From Avichristensenella sp031550535 (GTDB taxonomy: Bacteria; Bacillota; Clostridia; Christensenellales; Aristaeellaceae): DNA of 64,000 bases. The position numbers and the translations under genes were made by a program. Positions 57,366-64,000 of this stretch are shown in pieces. The notes beneath the pieces are model-generated. The model ran no database searches. It was not told where the DNA came from and saw only the letters and a program-made list of their open reading frames with translations. Location: contig JAVBOM010000017.1 of NCBI GenBank assembly GCA_031550535.1, positions 1 through 64,000 on the forward strand. Direction: 5' to 3'. Each line of letters opens with the position of its first letter. The stretch's first letter is position 1.

Positions 57366-58334
57366 ATGGAAAGAGGGAAAGCGATGAACAAAACCATGGC
57401 AACCCGGCAACTGCCGCACCAGCATAACAGCTCCCTGTGGACGCGCATCTGGAAAAACAAGATGGTCTACACCCTGCTCATTCCCGGGCTGGTGTGGTAT
57501 GTCATCTTCGCATATGGCCCGATGTTCGGGCTGCAGCTCGCGTTCAAAACCTACCGGGCCAACCTGGGCATCTGGGGCAGCCCGTGGGTCGGATTCAAGA
57601 ACTTCCAGTATGTTTTCCAAGATGTCGCCTTTTTTAAGTCCGTCGGCCGGACGCTGACGATCAACCTGGGGCGCATGCTGTTCCAGTTCCCGATGCCGAT
57701 CATCCTGGCGCTGCTGCTGAACGAGATACGGTTCCCCCGGCTGAAAAAGACGGTGCAGACGGTGCTGACGTTCCCGCACTTCCTGTCCTGGGTCGTGGTG
57801 GCGAGCATCATGGTGAACATTTTCGCCTACAACGGCATGGTCAACAGCATCATCAAGATGATGGGCTTTGAGACGTTCAATTTCCTGGGAAATCCATCCA
57901 TCTTTGTGCCGTTCCTGTATGTGACCGAGGTGTGGAAGAACGCGGGCTACGGCGCGATCGTGTATATGGCCGCCATTTCCGGCATTGACCAGGACCAGTA
58001 CGAGGCGGCGCAGATCGACGGCGCGTCCCGGATGCAGAAGCTGTTCTACATCACGCTGCCGGCCATCATGCCCACCATCATCGTGATGTTCATCCTGGCC
58101 ATGGGCAGCCTGATGTCCAGCGGGTTCGACCAGGTGTTCAACCTGTCCAACCCGGCGGTGCGCGACGTGTCCGAGACGCTGGATATGTACATCTACCGCA
58201 TCACGTTCCAGAGCCCGCCCAACTTCGCCTTCTCCACGGCGGTCAGCCTGTTCCGCTCCGTGGTCAATATGATTCTGCTCCTGCTGGCCGACCGCGGCGC
58301 CAAGCTGATGGGCAGCGACGGCCTGCTCGGATAG
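57366..58334 (+). CDS. ABC sugar permease, LplB type, importer 3
   Basis: A 322-residue permease with about six membrane segments. Family mark YGPMFGLQLAFKTYRANLG and EAA loop YEAAQIDGASRMQKLF followed by ITLPAIMP. The ATG at 57384, with GAGGG 6 bases upstream, is an equally good start; the one given has AGGAG only 3 bases away. It follows the FAD oxidoreductase by 18 bases. No ATPase nearby. Confidence 0.93.
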   Translation: MERGKAMNKTMATRQLPHQHNSSLWTRIWKNKMVYTLLIPGLVWYVIFAYGPMFGLQLAFKTYRANLGIWGSPWVGFKNFQYVFQDVAFFKSVGRTLTINLGRMLFQFPMPIILALLLNEIRFPRLKKTVQTVLTFPHFLSWVVVASIMVNIFAYNGMVNSIIKMMGFETFNFLGNPSIFVPFLYVTEVWKNAGYGAIVYMAAISGIDQDQYEAAQIDGASRMQKLFYITLPAIMPTIIVMFILAMGSLMSSGFDQVFNLSNPAVRDVSETLDMYIYRITFQSPPNFAFSTAVSLFRSVVNMILLLLADRGAKLMGSDGLLG

Positions 58335-58345
58335 GAGGAATGACG

Positions 58346-59245
58346 ATGACAACGAACGTCAAAGCCCGGAAGCTCAACCATGTGACGGCAGGGGACATCA
58401 TCACGGCGGTCATCATCGTGGTCTGGGGCCTGATCGTCCTGCTTCCCTTTATCAATGTGGTCATGATCTCCTTCGCCTCGGAGGCGGAGTATGTGTCCGC
58501 CCGCGTGTTTCTTTTTCCGCACGAACCGACGCTGGCATCCTATAAGCAATTGCTGAGCGATAACCGCATCGCCACGGGCTACAAGAACACGCTCACCGTC
58601 CTTGCCATGGCGCTGCCGCTGAGCATGTTCTGCACCGTCAGTTTCGCGTACGGCTCCAGCCGCCCGAACTACCCGGGCAGGAAGTTCATCTTCTACTTTG
58701 TGCTGTTCACGATGCTGTTCCACGGCGGCATCATCCCGATGTACCTGCAACTAAAGGACATGCACCTGACGAATACGCTGTGGTCGGTGGTGCTGTCCGG
58801 CACGATCAGCACGTTCTACATGATCATCATGCGCAACTTCTTCCAGGGCCTGCCGGATTCCCTGGTGGAATCGGCCCGGCTGGACGGGGCGGGGGAATGG
58901 CGGGTGCTGTGGAGCATTGTGCTGCCGCTGTCCGCTCCGATCATGGCGACCATCACGCTGTTTTACACCGTGGACCGCTGGAACGAGTGGTACAACGCGA
59001 TGATCTTCATCCAGAAGGGCAGCCTGCAGACATTGCAGCTCATCCTGCGCAGCATCGTGCTGGAATCGCGGCTGGACAGCATCATGGTCAGCGAGGGCGG
59101 CAGCATCATGTACGACAAGCAGAACTTCACCATGGGGCTGAAAACGGCGGCGATCATCATTACCATGGCGCCTGTGATGGTGGTGTTCCCCTTCCTGCAG
59201 AAGCACTTTGTCAAAGGCGTCCTGGTGGGCGCGGTCAAATCGTAA
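58346..59245 (+). CDS. ABC sugar permease, YtcP/AraQ type, importer 3
   Basis: A 299-residue permease with about six membrane segments, EAA loop SLVESARLDGAGEWRV and the conserved end FLQKHFVKGVLVGAVKS. The ATG at 58346 is chosen because GGAGG lies 7 bases upstream; the ATG at 58340 is too close to it. Confidence 0.93.
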   Translation: MTTNVKARKLNHVTAGDIITAVIIVVWGLIVLLPFINVVMISFASEAEYVSARVFLFPHEPTLASYKQLLSDNRIATGYKNTLTVLAMALPLSMFCTVSFAYGSSRPNYPGRKFIFYFVLFTMLFHGGIIPMYLQLKDMHLTNTLWSVVLSGTISTFYMIIMRNFFQGLPDSLVESARLDGAGEWRVLWSIVLPLSAPIMATITLFYTVDRWNEWYNAMIFIQKGSLQTLQLILRSIVLESRLDSIMVSEGGSIMYDKQNFTMGLKTAAIIITMAPVMVVFPFLQKHFVKGVLVGAVKS

Positions 59246-59319
59246 TCGACGGGCGTACCCGTTGATGGATACATCCTCACGTCGCAAAACACACCTACGA
59301 ACGATTAGGAGGGTCAGCA

Positions 59320-60897
59320 ATGAAAAAGGGGAAGAGGTTCCTGGTTATCCTGGTAACCGTGTTGCTCCTGGCTTCCATGGCGAGCTTTGCCAGCGGTGAG
59401 GCCGCGAAGAACTATGACAAGCACTTTGTCATCGACTACGCGGTGGACACCACCAACCTGGACGTGAACAACGACGACTTTGCCAAGTACTGGAACGAGA
59501 AGTTCAACATCGAGTACGAAATTGTTCCGCTGACGGCGGAAAACAGCAACGAGAAGATCCGCATCTGGGTCAGCGCCGGCGACATGCCCGACGTTGTCCG
59601 CTGGGGCTTCAACTTCTCCGAGTACAAGAGCTGGGTGGAGCAGGGCCTCTTGAAGGAGCTTCCCGAGGATTGGAAAACCCGCTGGCCGAACCTTGCCCAG
59701 AGCCAGGCGGACACCGGCATCGCCGATCAGCTCGCGGAGCTCGTGGGCGGGTACTACACGCTGGGCCGTCCGATTTACTCCACGAACAAACCGGTGGATA
59801 CGCTGATTTCCCACATGGGCCTGTGGTACCGGCTGGACTGGTTCAAGGCCGTGGGCGCGGAGATCAAGGAATACTACACCACCAAAGAGATCATGGACAT
59901 CGCCCGGTTGATCAAGGAGCAGGATCCCGGCAAGGTCGGCGAGGCGCTGGTGCCCATCGACGTGCCGACCGGCAACCTGCCCGTGCTGTTCATCAACCCG
60001 AACTCTACGTACACGTCCAGCACGTCCCAGTTCTATGAGGGCGCGGACGGCGTGTTCAAGTGGGGCCCGGCCGATCCTGAGACGCTGGAAGGTCTGAAGC
60101 TGTGGCGCCAGGCGTACGACGAGGGTCTGCTGCATCCCGAGTTTTACACGCTGCCCGTGGGCCGCGCGAACGAGGCGGACCTGAACACCGCCGGCATCGC
60201 CGCGATGAACATCGCCGCGGGCATGGCGACCGTCGGTTCCCGCCAGGCGAACTTCATCCGCCAGAACCTGGGCCTGGATCCGTACGAGGCACTATCCTAC
60301 GCGTTCATCATCGATGAAAGCGGCGTGTACCGTGCAAACGAAGCCAGCAACTGGGGTGGCTGCGACCTGTACAGCGTGAACATCGACGACGAGAAGTTCG
60401 AGCGCTTCCTGGATATGCTGGACTACTCCTGCACGGACGAAGCCCAGATCCTGATCCGCATGGGCTTTGAGGGGATCGACTGGGAATACCAGGCAGACGG
60501 TACGGCCGTCAGCCTGCTGCCGGAAGACATGCAGGTCACGCAGAAGTACTTCAGCGTGCAGCCGCTGTACACGGGCATGCTGGTGATGCCGGACAACTTC
60601 CAGCTCGTGAACCCGACCCTGCCGCAGATCTGGCGCGACAAGGCGCGCAACCAGTACCTGATGAAGACCGAAATGACCAACGAAGAGAACTTCCACCGCA
60701 TCGACCTGGATGTGTACTTCTACGCGTCCGAGGCCAGGGACCGCGCAACCATGAACCTGGGCGAGGAGTATGCCTCCATCGTGCTGAAGGGGCCGGACGT
60801 CGAGGCCAACTGGAACGCGTGGGTCAAGGAAAAGATGCCGCTGGTGCAGCCGCTGCTGGATGAGCTGACCCAGATGAAGAAGGACAAGGCCGAATAA
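59320..60897 (+). CDS. extracellular solute-binding protein, importer 3
   Basis: A 525-residue LplA-like binding protein with an N-terminal signal peptide (KKGKRFLVILVTVLLLASMASFASGEA) and no lipobox cysteine. It would bind the oligosaccharide passed to the two upstream permeases. GGAGG lies 7 bases before the ATG. Unlike importer 1, the binding-protein gene follows the permeases. A GC-rich hairpin follows it. Confidence 0.92.
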   Translation: MKKGKRFLVILVTVLLLASMASFASGEAAKNYDKHFVIDYAVDTTNLDVNNDDFAKYWNEKFNIEYEIVPLTAENSNEKIRIWVSAGDMPDVVRWGFNFSEYKSWVEQGLLKELPEDWKTRWPNLAQSQADTGIADQLAELVGGYYTLGRPIYSTNKPVDTLISHMGLWYRLDWFKAVGAEIKEYYTTKEIMDIARLIKEQDPGKVGEALVPIDVPTGNLPVLFINPNSTYTSSTSQFYEGADGVFKWGPADPETLEGLKLWRQAYDEGLLHPEFYTLPVGRANEADLNTAGIAAMNIAAGMATVGSRQANFIRQNLGLDPYEALSYAFIIDESGVYRANEASNWGGCDLYSVNIDDEKFERFLDMLDYSCTDEAQILIRMGFEGIDWEYQADGTAVSLLPEDMQVTQKYFSVQPLYTGMLVMPDNFQLVNPTLPQIWRDKARNQYLMKTEMTNEENFHRIDLDVYFYASEARDRATMNLGEEYASIVLKGPDVEANWNAWVKEKMPLVQPLLDELTQMKKDKAE

Positions 60898-60925
60898 GGC
60901 TAGCGAAACCAAACACGTATAACGA

Positions 60926-60952
60926 GCGCCCCGCCTGTGTGGCGGGGCGCTT
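60926..60952 (+). terminator. hairpin after importer 3
   Basis: Perfect 10-bp stem GCGCCCCGCC/GGCGGGGCGC with TGTGT loop. The U-tract is poor (TTA), so it may be partial, allowing some readthrough into the MFS gene. Confidence 0.65.
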
Positions 60953-60989
60953 ACGGTATCACGGTACACGACAGAGGTGTTGCGATCTC

Positions 60990-62162
60990 ATGCGGCGATT
61001 GCTGGCAAGGCTGCCGGCCGGGACGTTTCCGGTATCGGTCTTTATTCTCTATGTGATCTCCTTTTCGGGTCAGGCGGTCTACGGGACATACCTGAACCTG
61101 TATTTGTCCTCCATCGGCTTTTCGCAGTCCCAAATCGGCCTGACGGTGTCCGTGTCCACGTGCTTTGTGCTGCTGTTTCAGATGCTCTGGGGCGCCATCA
61201 GCGACCGCGCGCGGACGCGGAACACGGTCATCCGCGCGCTATATCTCGCGTGCGCGGCCATCATTCTGCTGTATTACGCGTCGGACAATTTCTGGTTCGT
61301 GCTTTTCGTGCTGGCGCTGTACGCTTCCGTATACACGGGGATATCCCCGCTGCTGGACAGCGCGGTGCTGGAGCTGTCCGGGGGGCAGGGGTGGAGCTTC
61401 GGGCAGATACGCACCGGCGGTACGATCGGCTACTGCGTGACGATGCTGCTGGTCGGCTTCCTGATCGGGGAGAACTACAGGCGCATTTTCTGGATCAACG
61501 CGATGGCGCTGCTGTGCTGCTTCCTGCTGATGGGCCGCGTGCCCCCGGTGGCGGGGCGCAGACCGGGGCAGGAGCGGTCCGCCTTCCGCGTGCTGCTGAA
61601 GAATAAACCACTCCTTGCGCTGATCGCGTTTTATCTGGTCTTCTCCATGGGCTTGGGCTTTTTCTATAGCTTCTATCCCATTCATTTCACGTCCATCGGC
61701 GGTACGGGCGCGCAGGTAGGCGTCATGATGTTCTGCTGTGCGGTGACGGAGATTCCGTGCCTGATGCTCGCCCGTCGCGCGGTGAAGCGATTCGGTCTGG
61801 ACCGGGTGCTGATCGTGTCCGGGCTGGTGACGGTGGTGCGGTGGGTGCTGCTGTTCCTGCTGAAGAACCCGTACGCGGTCATTGCCGCGAACGCGCTGCA
61901 CGGCATCGGCTACACGGGCTTCACGTACTGCGTGGTGGTGTACATCAGCGAGCACGTGCCGGACGACCTGCGTGCTACGGGGCAGAGCTTTTATGTCCTG
62001 ATGGGCAACGTCTTTTCGCGCGTGGTATTCGGCTACCTGGGCGGCCTCGCATGCCAGGCGTTCGGGGTGGATTGGGTGATGCTGATGGCCGGCGCGGTGA
62101 TGGCGGTGGCCACGCTGGTGTTTGCCGTGTGGTCGTCGAAGTGGCATGAGGCGTTCGCCTGA
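60990..62162 (+). CDS. MFS transporter, LacY/nucleoside-symporter-like
   Basis: A 390-residue protein with about twelve hydrophobic segments and the cytoplasmic loop 2 motif GAISDRARTRN. It resembles the MFS_1_like group (sugar or nucleoside proton symporters). It could bring in a monosaccharide or small glycoside, or export a product. The ATG at 60990 follows AGAGGTG; the upstream frame from 60939 runs through a hairpin. Confidence 0.87.
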   Translation: MRRLLARLPAGTFPVSVFILYVISFSGQAVYGTYLNLYLSSIGFSQSQIGLTVSVSTCFVLLFQMLWGAISDRARTRNTVIRALYLACAAIILLYYASDNFWFVLFVLALYASVYTGISPLLDSAVLELSGGQGWSFGQIRTGGTIGYCVTMLLVGFLIGENYRRIFWINAMALLCCFLLMGRVPPVAGRRPGQERSAFRVLLKNKPLLALIAFYLVFSMGLGFFYSFYPIHFTSIGGTGAQVGVMMFCCAVTEIPCLMLARRAVKRFGLDRVLIVSGLVTVVRWVLLFLLKNPYAVIAANALHGIGYTGFTYCVVVYISEHVPDDLRATGQSFYVLMGNVFSRVVFGYLGGLACQAFGVDWVMLMAGAVMAVATLVFAVWSSKWHEAFA

Positions 62163-62200
62163 GCGAACGAGGTATACATTGACAGAAAGGTGGTATGGAC

Positions 62201-62731
62201 ATGGAACGACTGTACCTTCTTGGCGCGCTGGAGAAGCTCGGCGCGCTCGGCGTGGAGCAGCTTGAACGGCTCTTATTCGATACGGGGCTGACTCCGGCAT
62301 TTGAACTGCTGGAGCCGCTCCTCGCGCTGCAGGAGCAGGGGTTCGTGACGCTTGCGCTGTCGCAGCAGGGGGTTATCTACGCGATCACCCCGGAGGGGAG
62401 CGCGCAATACGAAAAGGACGCGGCGGAGCATCCGGACGTGAGCGCGCGGATCGCGGCCAAGGCCACGGAGTACAGCGGCGCGCTGCAGATGGAAAAGGAT
62501 TATCTGGCGCAGTATTCCGAGCAGTCCAGCGGCATCGTGCCGGTGTTCCTCTCCATCCGCGAGGGCAGCAAGATCATCATGAAGGTCAGCCTGATCGTGC
62601 ACGACGTGCGCACGGCAAAGATAATCGCCGACCACTGGGTGCAAAACGCGTCCGCCACCTACGGCGCTGTGTGGGAAAATATTTCAGAGGGCGAGCCCAT
62701 GCCGGAATACTGGTCCCGGCGGCCACAGTGA
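62201..62731 (+). CDS. DUF4364-like winged-helix protein, paralogue
   Basis: A 176-residue paralogue of 52756-53304. The shared C-terminal features are EKDYLAQYSEQSSGIVPVFL, IIMKVSLIVHDVRTAKII and NASATYGAVWE. The N-terminal winged helix is more diverged (LLGALEKLGALGVEQL). The ATG at 62201 has AGGTGG 7 bases upstream; 62195 is possible. It lies 14 bases before the propeller gene, again paired. Confidence 0.77.
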   Translation: MERLYLLGALEKLGALGVEQLERLLFDTGLTPAFELLEPLLALQEQGFVTLALSQQGVIYAITPEGSAQYEKDAAEHPDVSARIAAKATEYSGALQMEKDYLAQYSEQSSGIVPVFLSIREGSKIIMKVSLIVHDVRTAKIIADHWVQNASATYGAVWENISEGEPMPEYWSRRPQ

Positions 62732-62745
62732 GGGGGAAGCGGCAG

Positions 62746-63861
62746 ATGGCACAACCGATCTGGAAAGAGGGCCTAACATATCCGCTAACCGCCGATATGC
62801 CCTACCCGCGCGGCATGCGCAGGGTGCTGGTGCACGACGGCGCGAAGGACCTGATGTTCTTCCTGAACGATACCACCATCGCGGCCCTGGGGAACCGGTT
62901 GTTTGTGGGCTGGTACAACTCCACGGACGCGGAAATATGCGGGTCGTCCCTGATCCGGGGGCGCTTCTCGGACGACGGGGGAGAAACATGGCGGGAGCCG
63001 TTCCGCGTGGTCGGGGAAGCCGGGTTTGACGAGGAGCACTATGTGCCGCCAAACTTTTTCGCGCATCAGGGCAGGATGTACGCCATCGTGACGCGCTCCG
63101 GCAGAAAGAGCATGCGCGTCGCGGAGGATTCGCTGGACCTGTACGGCGCGCCGGTGGATGGAACGCATGACAATTGGCCGAAGCTGTCCGTCGTCGCGCC
63201 CGCCGGGGTGGTATGCACCGCCGCGCCGGTGTTGATGGACAACGGGAGCTACATCGCCGGGGCGTGGATGTCCAAGCGGAACGCGACGCCTTCGGTCGCC
63301 GTGGCGCTCATCAGCCAGGGCATGGACATCGAGAAGCCGTGGCGGTGTTCGTTCCTGTACAATCCGCTGGTGCCGGGGCTGCCGAGCATCCGCTGCGCGG
63401 AGGTCGGGCTGATCGTGGACGGCGCGGACATCACCGCCTATGTGCGCAACGACGAGGGCAAGGTCGGCGACCCAACCGGCGGGCGGCCATTTTTCTTCAC
63501 CAGCGCCGATTACGGCGAAACCTGGGGCGCGCGGCAGGACAACCCGATGCCGATCGGCAACTCGAAGATATGGGGCGGCAAACTATCGAATGGCAAGCGG
63601 TACATCGTCTACAACGACGACCGCGGCTTTTTTGTGCGCACGCTGCTGCTGCTGGCCGTTGCCGAGCCGGGCAGCCGGGAATACACGAAGGTGTACAAGC
63701 TGTTTGAGGACGGAATCCCGGAATTCGGCGGCCGGGGCCACAACTGGTTCTACCCCAGCGCCATCGAGCACGACGGGCGGCTGCACGTCGCCTGCACGAT
63801 GGAGGAAAAGAACCGCGTCCGCAGCGTGGCGGTGGCGAGCGTGCCGGTGGAGGGGCTGTAG
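62746..63861 (+). CDS. sialidase-superfamily (Asp-box) propeller protein, paralogue
   Basis: A 371-residue paralogue of 51677-52756 with Asp boxes (SDDGGETWREP; SADYGETWGAR) and the shared blades FVGWYNSTDAEICGSSLIRGR and AYVRNDEGKVGD. The last blades (GGKLSNGKRYIVYNDDRGFFV) are also shared. No signal peptide. The ATG at 62746 has GGGGG 9 bases upstream; the frame from 62671 overlaps the previous gene and is not used. The enzyme activity is unknown. Confidence 0.82.
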   Translation: MAQPIWKEGLTYPLTADMPYPRGMRRVLVHDGAKDLMFFLNDTTIAALGNRLFVGWYNSTDAEICGSSLIRGRFSDDGGETWREPFRVVGEAGFDEEHYVPPNFFAHQGRMYAIVTRSGRKSMRVAEDSLDLYGAPVDGTHDNWPKLSVVAPAGVVCTAAPVLMDNGSYIAGAWMSKRNATPSVAVALISQGMDIEKPWRCSFLYNPLVPGLPSIRCAEVGLIVDGADITAYVRNDEGKVGDPTGGRPFFFTSADYGETWGARQDNPMPIGNSKIWGGKLSNGKRYIVYNDDRGFFVRTLLLLAVAEPGSREYTKVYKLFEDGIPEFGGRGHNWFYPSAIEHDGRLHVACTMEEKNRVRSVAVASVPVEGL

Positions 63862-63870
63862 GGGGGATGG

Positions 63871-63913
63871 AGAACGCTGGGACGCTATCCCAGACCCTGC
63901 CAAAGGGCCATTG
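63871..63913 (+). repeat. 3'-end two-hairpin element, copy B
   Basis: Begins 9 bases after the propeller stop. CTGGGA-cgcta-TCCCAG then ACCCT-gccaa-AGGG. Same order and orientation relative to the gene as at 27408-27448. Confidence 0.65.
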
Positions 63914-63920
63914 CCCGGGG

Positions 63921-63958
63921 TTTCATATTGTCGCACACGTCGTGTGCTCTGTATGAAA
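63921..63958. other. nested inverted repeat near right edge
   Basis: TTTCATA/TATGAAA encloses GCACACG-t-CGTGTGC, giving a long interrupted stem. It lies after the propeller operon and may help termination. Downstream bases to the window end hold only a TTCCGCCA/TGGCGGAA palindrome. Confidence 0.5.
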
Positions 63959-64000
63959 ACCGATCTGCGCCGCATTTGTTTCCGCCACTGGCGGAATGCG

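Overview
The window looks like a piece of a GC-rich, Gram-positive Clostridia-type chromosome (Bacillota, probably a gut or rumen plant-fibre degrader). This is inferred from strong AGGAGG-type ribosome binding sites, three LplB/YtcP-type (CUT1) sugar importers, a YesM/YesN-type two-component pair, two DUF4364-like proteins (a Clostridia family as I know it), and the absence of SusC/SusD or any outer-membrane gene. About 44 protein genes fill nearly all the DNA. I saw no rRNA, tRNA, transposase or CRISPR array. Many long antisense frames are GC-driven shadows and are left out.

Layout. 0-5.5 kb: a hybrid histidine kinase (-), a small orphan frame and an apiosidase-like DUF5060/DUF4038 enzyme (+). 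5.5-8.8 kb: a YesN/YesM-type regulator-sensor pair (-), divergent from 9.0-13.4 kb: importer 1 (binding protein, two permeases) plus an esterase (+). 13.5-21.0 kb: GH2, GH78-like and GH106-like enzymes (+). 21.0-30.6 kb (-): GH106-like, GH29 fucosidase, importer 2 (whose binding protein is cut by an in-frame amber codon) and a five-bladed propeller glycosidase. 30.8-39.4 kb (+): GH78, a second DUF5060 enzyme, GH127 beta-L-arabinofuranosidase and GH42. 39.4-49.2 kb (-): a small zinc ribbon, then a nine-gene catabolic operon (SIS isomerase, two BadF-type sugar kinases, TIM-barrel epimerase, Gfo/Idh/MocA dehydrogenase, GH4, both subunits of an NDP-forming acyl-CoA synthetase, and a beta-keto acid cleavage enzyme). 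49.6-50.3 kb: a LuxR-type regulator with a degenerate receiver. 50.6-55.7 kb (-): GH9, DUF4364-like, Asp-box propeller and D-2-hydroxyacid dehydrogenase. 56.0-63.9 kb (+): FAD oxidoreductase, importer 3, MFS transporter, then a second DUF4364-like/propeller pair.

How it fits together. The left 40 kb reads as an import-then-digest system for a rhamnose-, fucose-, arabinofuranose- and galactose-bearing plant glycan (pectin side chains such as rhamnogalacturonan are the best guess). None of the glycosidases shows a signal peptide, so digestion is probably cytoplasmic. None of the importers has its own ATPase, so a shared MsmX-like ATPase elsewhere is expected. The right 24 kb looks like a second system: the nine-gene operon and the FAD-oxidoreductase/importer operon carry almost identical 20-bp promoter elements (19 of 20 bases), suggesting one regulon. 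Its mix of sugar oxidation, epimerisation, beta-keto acid cleavage and ATP-yielding CoA-thioester hydrolysis suggests an undescribed oxidative sugar-catabolic route.

Non-coding structure is unusually rich. A two-hairpin repeat occurs ten times with compensatory base changes in both stems, and one copy has been absorbed in frame into a GH78 gene. A second two-hairpin element follows two stop codons directly. A 170-bp intergenic block between convergent genes folds into several consecutive stem-loops closed by an outer 8-bp inverted repeat.
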